A stretch of DNA of 64,000 nucleotides from Aerophototrophica crusticola. GTDB taxonomy: Bacteria > Pseudomonadota > Alphaproteobacteria > Azospirillales > Azospirillaceae. The stretch lies in the NCBI GenBank assembly GCA_001939945.1, contig MOEB01000023.1, positions 1-64,000 of the forward strand, in the 5' to 3' direction. The notes under the pieces were generated by a model that had not been told where the DNA came from, did not search any database, and was given only the letters and a program-made list of their open reading frames with translations. Positions 8,089 to 15,981 of the stretch are shown here, piece after piece. A program made the translations under genes and the position numbers. Positions within the stretch are counted from its first letter, which is position 1. Every line of letters begins with the position of its first letter.

Positions 8089-9705
8089 GTGGCGGATGAC
8101 AGTTTCCTGTTCGCGGCGGACGGCACGCTGAAGGGCGTGCCGACGACTGTGGCGGAATCCGTCCGTCCCGCGGGCCCCCCTTGGCGCGTGCTGGTGGTGG
8201 ACGACGATGAGGAGGTGCATAGCGTCACCCGCTATGCCCTGCGCAAGGTCAGTTTCCGCGACCGGCCGCTGGAACTGGTCTCAGCCCACTCCGCCGCGGA
8301 AGCCGAGGCGGTGCTGCGCGCCCGGCCCGACATGGCCCTGGTCCTGCTGGACGTGGTGATGGAAACGGAGGATGCGGGCCTGCGCCTGGTCCGCACCATC
8401 CGGGACGAGCTGAAGAACCATGCCGTCCGCATCATCCTGCGCACCGGCCAGCCCGGCCAGGCGCCGGAGGAGCGGGTGATCGTCGATTACGACATCAACG
8501 ACTACAAGGCCAAGACGGAGCTGACGGCCCAGAAGCTGTTCACCACGGTGATCGCGGCCCTGCGCAGCTTCGCCGACATCACCGCCATCGAGGCCAACCG
8601 CCGGGGCCTGCGCCAGATCATCCAGGCCCCCGACCTGCGGCTGGAGGACACGAGCCTGCCCGGCTTCGCCGCCGTGGCCCTGGCCCAGATGGAGGCGCTG
8701 CTGGAAGGGCCGATCCGCGGCCTGGTCTGCACCCCGCGGGGCGCCGCCGCGGCCGGGGCGGCGCCGGCCTTCGACGTGCTGGCGTCCAGCGGCTGTCCGG
8801 GCGCGCCCGCGGGCCAGCCGGACGGGACCGCCAGCCTGGCCTGGGGCATCGGCCCCGCCGGCCCGGCGGACGACCCCCAGGCCTGGGCGGCGCTGGTGGA
8901 GGTGCTGCAGACGGGGCAAAGCCGGTTCGGCCCGGACTGGGCGGCCCTGCGGGTGCCGGTGACCGGCGCGCCGGACCTGCTGGCCTGGGTGGCGTGCGAG
9001 CGGCGGCTGACCCCCATCGACCGCAACCTGCTGGAGGTGATGGCCGCCCGCATGTCCGCCAGCGCCGGCAACATCCTGCTCTATGGCCGGCTGCGGCAGG
9101 CCAACGCCGAGCTGCGCGCCATCACCCAGACGCTGGAGGCGCGGGTGGCGGAGCGGACGCGGGAGCTGATCGAGGCGAACACCAAGCTGGAGCGGCTGGC
9201 CAGCATCGACAGCCTGACCGGCATCCTGAACCGTCGCCGCTTCATGGAGCTGGCCACGGCGGAGCGTGACCGGGCGGCGCGGTACGGGCGCACCTTCTCG
9301 GTCCTGCTGCTGGACCTGGACCATTTCAAGAATGTCAACGACAGCCACGGCCACGCCGCCGGCGACACCGCCATCCGCCAAGCGGCGGAGCTGACCGCCC
9401 GCGCCCTGCGCACCACCGACACCCTGGCCCGCTATGGCGGGGAGGAGCTGGTGGCCCTGCTGCCGGAGACGGACTTGGCCTCCGCCCACCTGGTGGCGGA
9501 GCGGGTGCGCGCCCTGATCGGCGCCACCCCGGTGGCCCACGACGCCCTGGCCATCCCGCTGACCGCCAGCCTGGGCGTGGCGGAATGGGCCGGGCCGGAG
9601 GAAACCCTGGCCGGCCTGCTGAACCGCGCCGACCAGGCCTTGTACGCCGCCAAGCAGCTTGGCCGCAACCGGGTGGAGATGGCGGTCCGCGTCGTGGCGG
9701 CGTGA
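8089..9705 (+). CDS. REC-DUF3369-GGDEF response regulator (diguanylate cyclase)
   Basis: This 538-residue cytoplasmic signalling protein has an N-terminal receiver domain (VLVVDDDEEVH; phospho-acceptor Asp88 in LVLLDVV), a DUF3369 middle domain (about 160-340), a short coiled coil (ANAELRAITQTLEARVAERT) and a C-terminal GGDEF domain with GGEEL at 450-454. GGEEL is an active variant. An inhibitory-site RxxD (R441-TT-D444) lies five residues before it, so product feedback is expected. The start is a GTG at 8089 preceded by GGAG; the protein reads MADDSF from there. No partner histidine kinase adjoins it. Confidence 0.9.
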   Translation: MADDSFLFAADGTLKGVPTTVAESVRPAGPPWRVLVVDDDEEVHSVTRYALRKVSFRDRPLELVSAHSAAEAEAVLRARPDMALVLLDVVMETEDAGLRLVRTIRDELKNHAVRIILRTGQPGQAPEERVIVDYDINDYKAKTELTAQKLFTTVIAALRSFADITAIEANRRGLRQIIQAPDLRLEDTSLPGFAAVALAQMEALLEGPIRGLVCTPRGAAAAGAAPAFDVLASSGCPGAPAGQPDGTASLAWGIGPAGPADDPQAWAALVEVLQTGQSRFGPDWAALRVPVTGAPDLLAWVACERRLTPIDRNLLEVMAARMSASAGNILLYGRLRQANAELRAITQTLEARVAERTRELIEANTKLERLASIDSLTGILNRRRFMELATAERDRAARYGRTFSVLLLDLDHFKNVNDSHGHAAGDTAIRQAAELTARALRTTDTLARYGGEELVALLPETDLASAHLVAERVRALIGATPVAHDALAIPLTASLGVAEWAGPEETLAGLLNRADQALYAAKQLGRNRVEMAVRVVAA

Positions 9706-9721
9706 CCTGCCGTCGTGCCAA

Positions 9722-9870
9722 GGGACACGGATGACGCGGATGGTGTCCGGATGACCACGGATAGGGAACCGGACTGCGCGCCTGCGGCGCGCGGATGATG
9801 CTTGGTTTGGTGCGACGCTGGCCATTGCCATCCCCGGACATCCGGAACACATCCGTGTCATCCGTGTCCC
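9722..9870. repeat. Long inverted repeat with CACGGATGA arms
   Basis: The left arm (9722-9766) and right arm (9837-9870) match as inverted repeats over about 34 bases, both holding GGACACGGATGAC and TCCGGATG units. The centre contains the GC palindrome GCGCGCCTGCGGCGCGC next to GATGATG. It begins 17 bases after the diguanylate cyclase stop. Its arms closely resemble those at 56416-56571, so the two are a subfamily. Confidence 0.85.
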
Positions 9871-9952
9871 ATGGCCGCGACGCCTGGGAAGGCTGGACAA
9901 ACCCACCGGACCACCCCAGTTTCCCCGCCCCAGTCCCCTGACAGGACCCGCC

Positions 9953-10621
9953 ATGACCACGCTTCCCCGCCTGCCCCGGCCCGTCCATGCCGTGGTGTTC
10001 GACATGGACGGGTTGCTGATCGACACGGAAAGGCATGTGCGGGCGGCCACCTTCGCGGCGGCCGACTCGGTGGGCAAGCCCATGGACGAGGGGTTCTATG
10101 CCACCGTCATCGGCACCCCCTGGCCGGAGACCTGGGCCCGGCTGAAGGGCTATTTCGGGGAGCAGGGGGTGCGGGACTTCCGCGCCGCCTTCGAGGGGGA
10201 GATCAGGACGCACCTGCGGGAGATCACCCTGATGGCCGGGGTGGCGGAGCTGCTGGACCACCTTGACGCGGCCGGCCTGCCCATGGCCGTCGCCACCTCC
10301 ACCGGCCGGGCCAAGGCGGTGGAGCACCTTGGCAAGGTGGGCATCCTGGAGCGTTTCCGCGTGGTGATCACCAGGGACGAGGTGCAGAACGGCAAGCCCC
10401 ACCCGGAACCCTACCTGAAGGCAGCCGCGGCCCTGGGCATGGACCCGGCCCACTGCCTGGCGCTGGAGGACAGCCACAACGGCATCCGCGCCGCCCATGC
10501 CGCCGGGATGATGGCCGTGATGGTGCCGGACCTGCTGCCGGCCACGGAGGAGATCCGGGGCCTGTGCCTGCACGTGGCCGACGACCTGCACGGGGTGCGG
10601 GCGCTGCTGGCGGGGATCTAG
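9953..10621 (+). CDS. HAD-superfamily phosphatase (beta-phosphoglucomutase-like)
   Basis: This 222-residue haloacid-dehalogenase hydrolase carries the nucleophile motif FDMDGLLIDTE (Asp17, Asp19), motif II VATSTG near residue 107, Lys in GKPHPEPY (motif III) and LEDSHNGIRAA (motif IV). The cap insertion after motif I places it with CbbY/phosphoglycolate phosphatase/beta-PGM-like enzymes. The exact phosphate substrate cannot be read from sequence. It is a stand-alone gene, preceded by the long inverted repeat. Confidence 0.85.
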   Translation: MTTLPRLPRPVHAVVFDMDGLLIDTERHVRAATFAAADSVGKPMDEGFYATVIGTPWPETWARLKGYFGEQGVRDFRAAFEGEIRTHLREITLMAGVAELLDHLDAAGLPMAVATSTGRAKAVEHLGKVGILERFRVVITRDEVQNGKPHPEPYLKAAAALGMDPAHCLALEDSHNGIRAAHAAGMMAVMVPDLLPATEEIRGLCLHVADDLHGVRALLAGI

Positions 10622-10640
10622 TTTTCGCGTTCCTCAGGCG

Positions 10641-10681
10641 CCGGGACGGGCTTGCGGCGAGCGCAATCCCGCCCTGTCCCG
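10641..10681. terminator. Candidate bidirectional terminator
   Basis: An imperfect inverted repeat, GGGACGGGC...GCCCTGTCCC, sits in the 60-base gap between the convergent HAD and serine protease genes. The stem contains mismatches and has no clear T-run, so this is a position-based suggestion. Confidence 0.35.
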
Positions 10682-11596
10682 TCACCCCTTCTGCCGCAAC
10701 CGGCGGGTCTGGCCGATGGGCAGGGCTTCCTTGCGGTCGCAGATGACCTTCAGCACCCGCCGCTCCTCCCGCAGGCCCTTGCCCTGGGAGGCGATCTTCT
10801 CCGCCGTGGCGGGGGAGACGTCGGTGGGGGGCGGCAGGCCCTCGCGCGCCAGCAGGGCGGCGACGCTTTCCGGGGTGGCGGCCATGATCCGGCCCCGGCG
10901 CGGGCTGGCGCCCAGGGTGACGCCGATCACCTGGCCGTCGGCGGACAGGGTGGGGGCGCCGCTGGCCCCGCCCAGGGGCTCGAACTCCTTGGGGTCGCGG
11001 CCCCGCTCCGCCCAGATCAGAACCGGCTCCCGCCGGATGGTGCCCTCCACCCGCCTTCCCTTCTCCATACTGGACCAGGCGAGCAGGGAGGAGGTGGAGA
11101 CGCCCGGGTTGCCGTTGGGGAAGCCCACATGGAAACCGGACGTGCCCTGGCCCGGGGTGGTGGCCAGCATGGGCAGGGGCTCCAGCGGCTCATCCGCCTC
11201 CAGCAGGGCCAGGTCCGTGGCCCAGTCCAGGCTGCGCACCCGGACGGAGCGGTAGCTGAACAGCTTGCGGTCGGACAGGAACACGGTCTTGCAGCCCTGC
11301 ACCACATGGGCCGCCGTCATCACCACCCCCGTGGGGCCCACGGGGAAGGCGGAACCGCCGCCGAAGCCCGACTTGGGCTTGGCCAGCTCCACGTCCAGCT
11401 CCGCCTCCGGCAGGTGGGCGAGGTCGGGCCGGGGCTGGTCGGGGGCCGGGGCTGCCTGCCCCGGGACAACCCGCGTGTCGGCCGGGGCGGAGGCCGGGCG
11501 GCGGGCGCCGTCCAGCAGGCCCAGGGCCTGGGCCCCCAGCAGCAGGCCCAGCACCGCCAGGGCGATCCCCCCACCGATGATGCCGAGGCGAGGCAT
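10682..11596 (-). CDS. Membrane-anchored trypsin-like serine protease
   Basis: This 304-residue protein has an N-terminal signal or anchor (residues 4-26), a Pro/Ala linker and a chymotrypsin-fold protease domain. The triad is visible: His97 in TAAHVV, Asp128 in TDLALL, Ser212 in GGASGAPTL. There is no PDZ domain, so it is not a full DegP/HtrA. The C-terminal tail is basic. It should act in the periplasm. The next gene on the strand upstream (DUF350) lies 6 bases away, so the two are probably co-transcribed. Confidence 0.85.
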   Translation of the reverse strand: MPRLGIIGGGIALAVLGLLLGAQALGLLDGARRPASAPADTRVVPGQAAPAPDQPRPDLAHLPEAELDVELAKPKSGFGGGSAFPVGPTGVVMTAAHVVQGCKTVFLSDRKLFSYRSVRVRSLDWATDLALLEADEPLEPLPMLATTPGQGTSGFHVGFPNGNPGVSTSSLLAWSSMEKGRRVEGTIRREPVLIWAERGRDPKEFEPLGGASGAPTLSADGQVIGVTLGASPRRGRIMAATPESVAALLAREGLPPPTDVSPATAEKIASQGKGLREERRVLKVICDRKEALPIGQTRRLRQKG

Positions 11597-11602
11597 GGGC
11601 CG

Positions 11603-12016
11603 CTACCCGCCGATGGCGGCGGCGGTCAGGGCGGCCACCGCCAGCTTCACCGCGGCCAGGATGATGGCCGAGGCTTCCTGCCCGTCCTCGATCCGGCGGC
11701 GCAGGCCGCGCAGGGCCATGTCCGCCAGCCGCACGACGATGAGCTGCAGCACCAGGGCCACCACGCCCCACACCACCAGGTCCCACAGGTTGACGCTGGC
11801 GGCGAGGCAGGCGGCCAACGGGATGGCGATGCCCAGAAGTCCGCCGGCGCAGCTGATCGCGGCCGCGCGGTTGCCGCCGCGGATCAGCTCCATCTCCTCC
11901 ATGGGCGTGATGTACATGTAGGTCCAGGCGGCCAGCGACAGCATGGCCAGCGCCGCCAGCAAGTGCGCCAGCAGCACCGGCAGGCCGGTGAGCAGCGAAT
12001 CGAGTACCGCGTCCAT
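11603..12016 (-). CDS. DUF350 (YjfL-type) membrane protein
   Basis: About 137 residues with four predicted membrane helices; the motif TYMYITPMEEMELIRGGNRAAAIS is typical of the DUF350 family in the position between helices 1 and 2. Function is unknown. It is immediately upstream of the serine protease on the same strand. Start choice is uncertain: tandem ATGs at 12019 and 12016 follow GGAGGG very closely, while an ATG at 12031 has no ribosome site. Confidence 0.75.
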   Translation of the reverse strand: MDAVLDSLLTGLPVLLAHLLAALAMLSLAAWTYMYITPMEEMELIRGGNRAAAISCAGGLLGIAIPLAACLAASVNLWDLVVWGVVALVLQLIVVRLADMALRGLRRRIEDGQEASAIILAAVKLAVAALTAAAIGG

Positions 12017-12094
12017 CATCCCTCCGCGCATCTACTCGGGATGGTAAGGGAGGGGTGCCCGCGCTGGCAATGCCGGGGTTCCCCCTCCCTGGGC

Positions 12095-12625
12095 TCAGAC
12101 CCTCACCCGGCCCATGGCCAGGCAGTCCACGTAGCGGCCGTCGCGGAAGGCGTAGGCCCGGCAGCGGCCCTCGTCGGTGAAGCCGAACTTGCGGTAGAGC
12201 GCGATGGCCGGCTCATTGTCGGCGAAGACGTGCAGCTCCACCCGGCGGATGTCCAGCCAGTTGTCGGCCGTGTCCAGCAGGGCGGCCATCAGGGCGCTGC
12301 CGATGCCGCGGCCGGCGAAGTCGTCATGCACGCCGATGCCCAGCATGGCGGCGTGGGCCCGGCGGCCCTTGCCGCGGGCCAGGTCGGCGCAGCCCACCAC
12401 CTGGTCGCCGGCGCACGCGACGATGCTGGTGTCGTCGGGGTTCTTGCCTTCCAGCCAGCGCCGGGTGCCCTCCAGGCTGGGGAAGGGCACGCGCAGGGTG
12501 CCCCAGCGGAAGCGGGGCAGGTTGGCCATGGCGTTGATGGCCTCCGCGTCCGTCACGCGGGTGGCGCGCAGGGTGATGCCGGGCGGCAAGGGCCGGGCGG
12601 GGATGGGGGGTGTCGTCGCTTCCAT
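12095..12625 (-). CDS. GNAT-family N-acetyltransferase
   Basis: This 176-residue protein has the GNAT acetyl-CoA-binding signature: beta-4 LGIGVHDDFAGRGIGSALM with the R/Q-x-x-G-x-G/A loop near residue 105, and the C-terminal NEPAIALYRKFGFTDEGR motif. The overall pattern resembles YhhY-type amino-acid acetyltransferases. The acceptor is unknown. It is separated from the DUF350 gene by about 80 bases and follows the phn operon terminator. Confidence 0.85.
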   Translation of the reverse strand: MEATTPPIPARPLPPGITLRATRVTDAEAINAMANLPRFRWGTLRVPFPSLEGTRRWLEGKNPDDTSIVACAGDQVVGCADLARGKGRRAHAAMLGIGVHDDFAGRGIGSALMAALLDTADNWLDIRRVELHVFADNEPAIALYRKFGFTDEGRCRAYAFRDGRYVDCLAMGRVRV

Positions 12626-12676
12626 GCTGGGCTCCTTCTCAGCCCCGGCGGGAGAGGGGAGGGGCCTGGATACGCG

Positions 12677-12707
12677 AAGGGCCCCGTCCGTTCCCGGCGG
12701 GGCCCTT
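12677..12707 (-). terminator. Strong hairpin terminator downstream of phn operon
   Basis: A perfect 10-bp stem AAGGGCCCCG/CGGGGCCCTT with an 11-base loop lies between phnC and the acetyltransferase start. The A/T ends make it usable in either direction, but the nearest incoming transcript is the minus-strand phn operon. Confidence 0.65.
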
Positions 12708-12730
12708 TCGGTGTGTCGCGTGACCTTGCC

Positions 12731-12850
12731 TTACCGGCGCACGCCCACCCCGACCGGCCCGCCGTCGCGGGTCAGTACCAGGTGGATCTGCATCAGGGGC
12801 AAGGTCTTGCGCATGCGGTCGAGCGTGGCGGAAGCGCCGGGGCCTTGGCA
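12731..12850 (-). pseudogene. Possible small gene remnant
   Basis: In the space between the phn operon and the acetyltransferase gene, a minus-strand frame ends IHLVLTRDGGPVGVGVRR just before the terminator and has coding-like third-position bias. No start with a ribosome site exists: the frame runs back into the inverted repeat. It may be the 3' end of a gene whose 5' part was lost. No family recognised. Confidence 0.25.
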
Positions 12851-12895
12851 ACAGGCGATGGTTGCATGGGTGGGATGAGGGGGGTGGGGGGCCGC

Positions 12896-13074
12896 TTTTT
12901 CACGGACGGCACGGACACGCCACGGACGACACGGACAAAAAAAGGAAAGGGGAATGATGCCTGCGGCGCAACAAGGGCGCGCCGCAGGCGCAGTAAGCGT
13001 CAGTTCGGCAGATCGGCGTTTGGGCTTGGGCACCGTCCGTGTTGTCCGTGGAGTGTCCGTGTCGTCCGTGCAAA
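12896..13074. repeat. Long inverted repeat with CACGGAC arms and GCCTGCGGCGC core
   Basis: The left arm (12896-12936) and right arm (13035-13074) are inverted repeats over about 40 bases, each made of four CACGGAC-type units in the same order. The centre contains GATGCCTGCGGCGCAAC, a core also found at 17733 and, inverted, at 56505-56525. The outer edge is 29 bases beyond the phnC stop. Confidence 0.88.
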
Positions 13075-13102
13075 CGGCTCAACCGTCCAACCGTCCGACG
13101 GC

Positions 13103-13876
13103 CTAAATCACCCCGACCACGCTCGCCACCGGCAACTCCCGCCCGCCGAACAGGGTCCGCAACCGGTCGGGGGTGACGGCGGCGGGGGGAAGGTCGAAGG
13201 CGATGCGGCCGGCGGACAGGCCCAGCACACGGTCGGCGAAGGCCAGGGCCTGGTCCACCTGGTGCAGGCTGACCAGCACGGCGAGGCCCCGTTCCGCCGC
13301 CAGTTCCCGCAGCAGGGCCATGACGCCGCTCGCCGTCTCCGGGTCCAGGCTGGCCACGGGTTCGTCCGCCAGCAGCAGGGCCGCGTCCTGCACCAGGGCC
13401 CGGGCAAGGGCCACTCGCTGCTGCTGCCCGCCGGACAGCCGGTCGGCCCGGGCATAGGCCTTGTCCAGCAGGCCCACCCGGTCCAGGGCGCCCAGGGCCG
13501 CCTGCCGGTCCGCGTCGGGGAAGCGGCGCAGGGCCGCCCGCCACAGGGGGATGGTGTGCAGCCGCCCGGCCAGGACGTTGTCCAGGGCCGACAGGCGGCG
13601 CAGCAGGTTGAACTGCTGGTAGACCAGGGCCACCCGCCGCCGCGCCTGGGCCAGCGGCCTGCCGGCCAGCGCCGTCAGCTCCGCCCGGTCCACGGTCACC
13701 CGGCCGCCATCCGGCGCGTCAAGCCCGGCGACGCAGCGGAACAGGGTGGTCTTGCCGGCCCCGCTGGGCCCCAGCAGGGCCACCACCTCCCCCGGGCGGA
13801 CGGCCAGGTCCACCCCGGACAGGACGGGCCGGCCGCCGCGGGCCTTGTGCAGGGCATGGACGGACAGGCCGCTCAT
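13103..13876 (-). CDS. phnC: Phosphonate ABC transporter ATP-binding protein PhnC
   Basis: This 257-residue ABC ATPase energises uptake of phosphonate or a related phosphorus oxyanion. Walker A is GPSGAGKTT near residue 37, the Q-loop follows in LVYQQFNLL, the signature is LSGGQQQR near 147, Walker B LLLADEP near 166, and the H-loop LVSLHQVD near 200. Spacing and the QQFNLLRRLSALDNVL motif are typical of PhnC. The ATG at 13876 overlaps the phnE stop as ATGA. No C-P lyase or phosphonatase gene is adjacent. Confidence 0.88.
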   Translation of the reverse strand: MSGLSVHALHKARGGRPVLSGVDLAVRPGEVVALLGPSGAGKTTLFRCVAGLDAPDGGRVTVDRAELTALAGRPLAQARRRVALVYQQFNLLRRLSALDNVLAGRLHTIPLWRAALRRFPDADRQAALGALDRVGLLDKAYARADRLSGGQQQRVALARALVQDAALLLADEPVASLDPETASGVMALLRELAAERGLAVLVSLHQVDQALAFADRVLGLSAGRIAFDLPPAAVTPDRLRTLFGGRELPVASVVGVI

Positions 13877-14679
13877 CCCAGCCTCCGCCGGATCAGGGCG
13901 CCCAGCCGGTCGATGGCGGTGACAAGGGCCAGGATGACCAGCAGGATGGCGAACACCCGGTCGAAGGCCAGCAGGTCGATGGCGGACTTCAGCTCCTGCC
14001 CCAACCCGCCGGCCCCCACCACCCCCAGCACGGTGCTGGCCCGCACGTTGAACTCCCAGACATAGAGGGCGATGCTGGCCAGGCTGGGCAGCCGGTCCGG
14101 CAACAGGGCAAACAGGGCCACCCGCGCCCGGCCCGCCCCCGCTTGGCCCAGGGCCTCCAGCGGGCCGGGGTCGGCGGACTCCAGGTCCTCCGACCACAGC
14201 TTGGCGATGCTGCCGGCGGAGTGCAGCAGCACCCCCAGCATCCCGGCAAAGGGGCCCAAGCCGACGGCGGCCACGAAGACCAGGGCGAAGATGAAGCCGT
14301 CCACCCCGCGCAGCGCGTCCAGGAAGGCCCGCACCGGCTGCCGGACCAGCGGCGACGGCGTCAGCGGCCGGGCGGCCAGCAGGGCCAGGGGCAGGGCCAG
14401 GATGCAGGCGAAGCCGGTGCCCAGCGTGCCGATGGCCAACGTCTCCCCCGCCCGCAGCATCAGGGTGGGGAAGTCGCTGAAGTCCGGCGGCCAGGCGCGG
14501 CCCAGCCACATGCCCAACCGCGGCAGCCCGGCCCACAGGCGGGACAGGCTGGCATCCACCACCCACAGGCAGGCGGCCACCAGGGCGAGGAGCAGCGCCA
14601 CGCTTGCCCAAGCCGTGGCGGGCCAGGGCCGCGGCAGCTCGATGTACCGGCCGGAGGCGGGGTCGTGGACGGGGGTCAT
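13873..14679 (-). CDS. phnE: Phosphonate ABC transporter permease PhnE
   Basis: This 268-residue inner-membrane permease has about six hydrophobic segments. The EAA-type loop appears as ALGQAGAGRARVALFALLPDRLP and the C-terminal FNVRASTVLGVVGAGGLGQEL is a hallmark of PhnE/PtxC permeases. I chose the ATG at 14679 (MTPVHDPASGRY) because the open frame further upstream runs into the dispersed palindromic repeat. The stop overlaps phnC. It is separated from phnD by 291 bases holding that repeat, unusual spacing for this operon. Confidence 0.88.
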   Translation of the reverse strand: MTPVHDPASGRYIELPRPWPATAWASVALLLALVAACLWVVDASLSRLWAGLPRLGMWLGRAWPPDFSDFPTLMLRAGETLAIGTLGTGFACILALPLALLAARPLTPSPLVRQPVRAFLDALRGVDGFIFALVFVAAVGLGPFAGMLGVLLHSAGSIAKLWSEDLESADPGPLEALGQAGAGRARVALFALLPDRLPSLASIALYVWEFNVRASTVLGVVGAGGLGQELKSAIDLLAFDRVFAILLVILALVTAIDRLGALIRRRLG

Positions 14680-14783
14680 GGGGTCGGCTTCAAGGGATGT
14701 GGGGCGTCGGCAAGATTGACCGTTTTCCCGGCGAAGGACTCTGGGCGCTGAATCAAGGACGAATCCTCGTGACAGGCACGACT

Positions 14784-14880
14784 GCTTCCCCCGCGGAGGC
14801 GGGGGCCCACGGTTCTTGACCCGGCTTGCCCCGTCCATGTCGTTGAAAAACAGTGGACCCCCGCCTTCGCGGGGGAAACA
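14784..14880. repeat. Dispersed double-hairpin repeat, copy 3 (inside phn operon)
   Basis: CCCCCGCGGAGGCGGGGG and CCCCCGCCTTCGCGGGGG hairpins bound a spacer of about 50 bases; GGCCCAC and GTGGAC blocks flank the hairpins. It lies between phnD and phnE, 91 bases beyond the phnD stop, and could lower permease/ATPase expression relative to the binding protein. Confidence 0.85.
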
Positions 14881-14970
14881 CAAAAAGCTTCCGTCTCGGT
14901 CGACTCAGCGCCTTTCGGCCTCCGCCGGGATGACGACCATTGGGTAGGGGATGACCAGTGTGGCCCCCCC

Positions 14971-15855
14971 TCACGATGCCGGCTTCAGCTTGCCCACGGC
15001 GATGCCGGCGTCCTCGATCACCTTGTAGCTGGCATGGTCGGCGGGGACCCAGCCGGTGTAGTGGGGCGGCAGCAGGGTCTTGGCCTGGTCCTCCGTGATC
15101 GACGTGGCGGCGTCGCGGATGGCCGCCACGGTGGCGGGGTCCAGGCCCTTGCGGACGGCCAGGGCGTCGTTGGGCAGGGGGTCGCTGGTCCAGACCACCT
15201 TCACCTGGTCCGGCTTGATCAGGCCCTTGTCCAGCATGGCCCGCATGTTGCGGTCATAGTCGGTGGCCAGGTCCACTTGGCCGTTGGCCACGGCGATCTG
15301 GTTGGCCGGGTGGCTCGCCCCCTCCCGGTACTTGAAGAAGGCCTTGGGGTCGATGCCGCGGGCCTTGAACCAGTGGGTCGGCACCAGCCAGCCGCTGGTG
15401 GAGCCCACGTCGGCGAAGGAGATGCTGAGGCCCTTGGCGTCGTCCGGCCATTTCTGGATCGTCAGGTCCGGCCGGCCGACGATGATGGCGTGGTAGGTGG
15501 GCTTGCCGTCATATGTCACGGTGGCGACGGCCTGCGCGGCGCCCTGGTTGTTGGCCAGCACGTATCCCCACGGGCCCATCCAGGCGGCATCCACCGTGCC
15601 CGCCCCCAACGCCACGGCGATGCCGGCCCAATCGGTGGTGACCGTCAGCTCATAGGGGCGGCCCAGCCTGTCGGCGATGTGCTTGAAGAAGGGTTCGTAC
15701 GCCTTGCGGGTGTCGCCCGGGGTGGGCTGGAAGGGCCCCACGGCAAAGCGCAAGGGTTCGGTGTTCGTGGCCGCCCCCGCCGCCATGGCGCCGACGGAGG
15801 CGGCCCAGGTGGAAAGGGTCACGAGCAGGGCGGCGACCAGGGTCTTCAGCATCAT
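14971..15855 (-). CDS. phnD: Phosphonate ABC transporter substrate-binding protein PhnD
   Basis: This 294-residue periplasmic binding protein has a signal peptide (hydrophobic residues 3-22, Ala-x-Ala-like cleavage). Family motifs are visible: FAVGPFQPTPGDTRKAYEPF, then TDWAGIAVALGAGTVDAAWMGPWGYVLA, and ISFADVGSTSGWLVPTHW, the anion-binding Ser/Thr loop. Tandem ATGs at 15855 and 15852 follow ACAGGA. It is the first gene of a phnD-phnE-phnC operon and divergent from a metallophosphoesterase. The ligand could be a phosphonate, phosphite or phosphate ester. Confidence 0.88.
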   Translation of the reverse strand: MMLKTLVAALLVTLSTWAASVGAMAAGAATNTEPLRFAVGPFQPTPGDTRKAYEPFFKHIADRLGRPYELTVTTDWAGIAVALGAGTVDAAWMGPWGYVLANNQGAAQAVATVTYDGKPTYHAIIVGRPDLTIQKWPDDAKGLSISFADVGSTSGWLVPTHWFKARGIDPKAFFKYREGASHPANQIAVANGQVDLATDYDRNMRAMLDKGLIKPDQVKVVWTSDPLPNDALAVRKGLDPATVAAIRDAATSITEDQAKTLLPPHYTGWVPADHASYKVIEDAGIAVGKLKPAS

Positions 15856-15981
15856 GGGTCCTGTCGGGGGTGGGCGACGCAGCAACAGTGGCGCTAGCGC
15901 GGGGAGCCTCAAGTCACAATCCCGTCAGGGCCATCCCGAAACGGGGTGACAGGGAAGGGTACCCGCCCCATCCTTGTCGCC

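Noticed and set aside
12896-13074. CRISPR-like array (regular short repeats)
   Set aside because: Units are 7-12 bases, adjacent, and arranged as two inverted arms; there are no unique 30-40 base spacers and no cas genes.
10652-14065. A 1137-codon plus-strand frame across the protease, DUF350, acetyltransferase and phnC region
   Set aside because: It runs antisense through four recognisable minus-strand genes and a repeat, with low-complexity composition.
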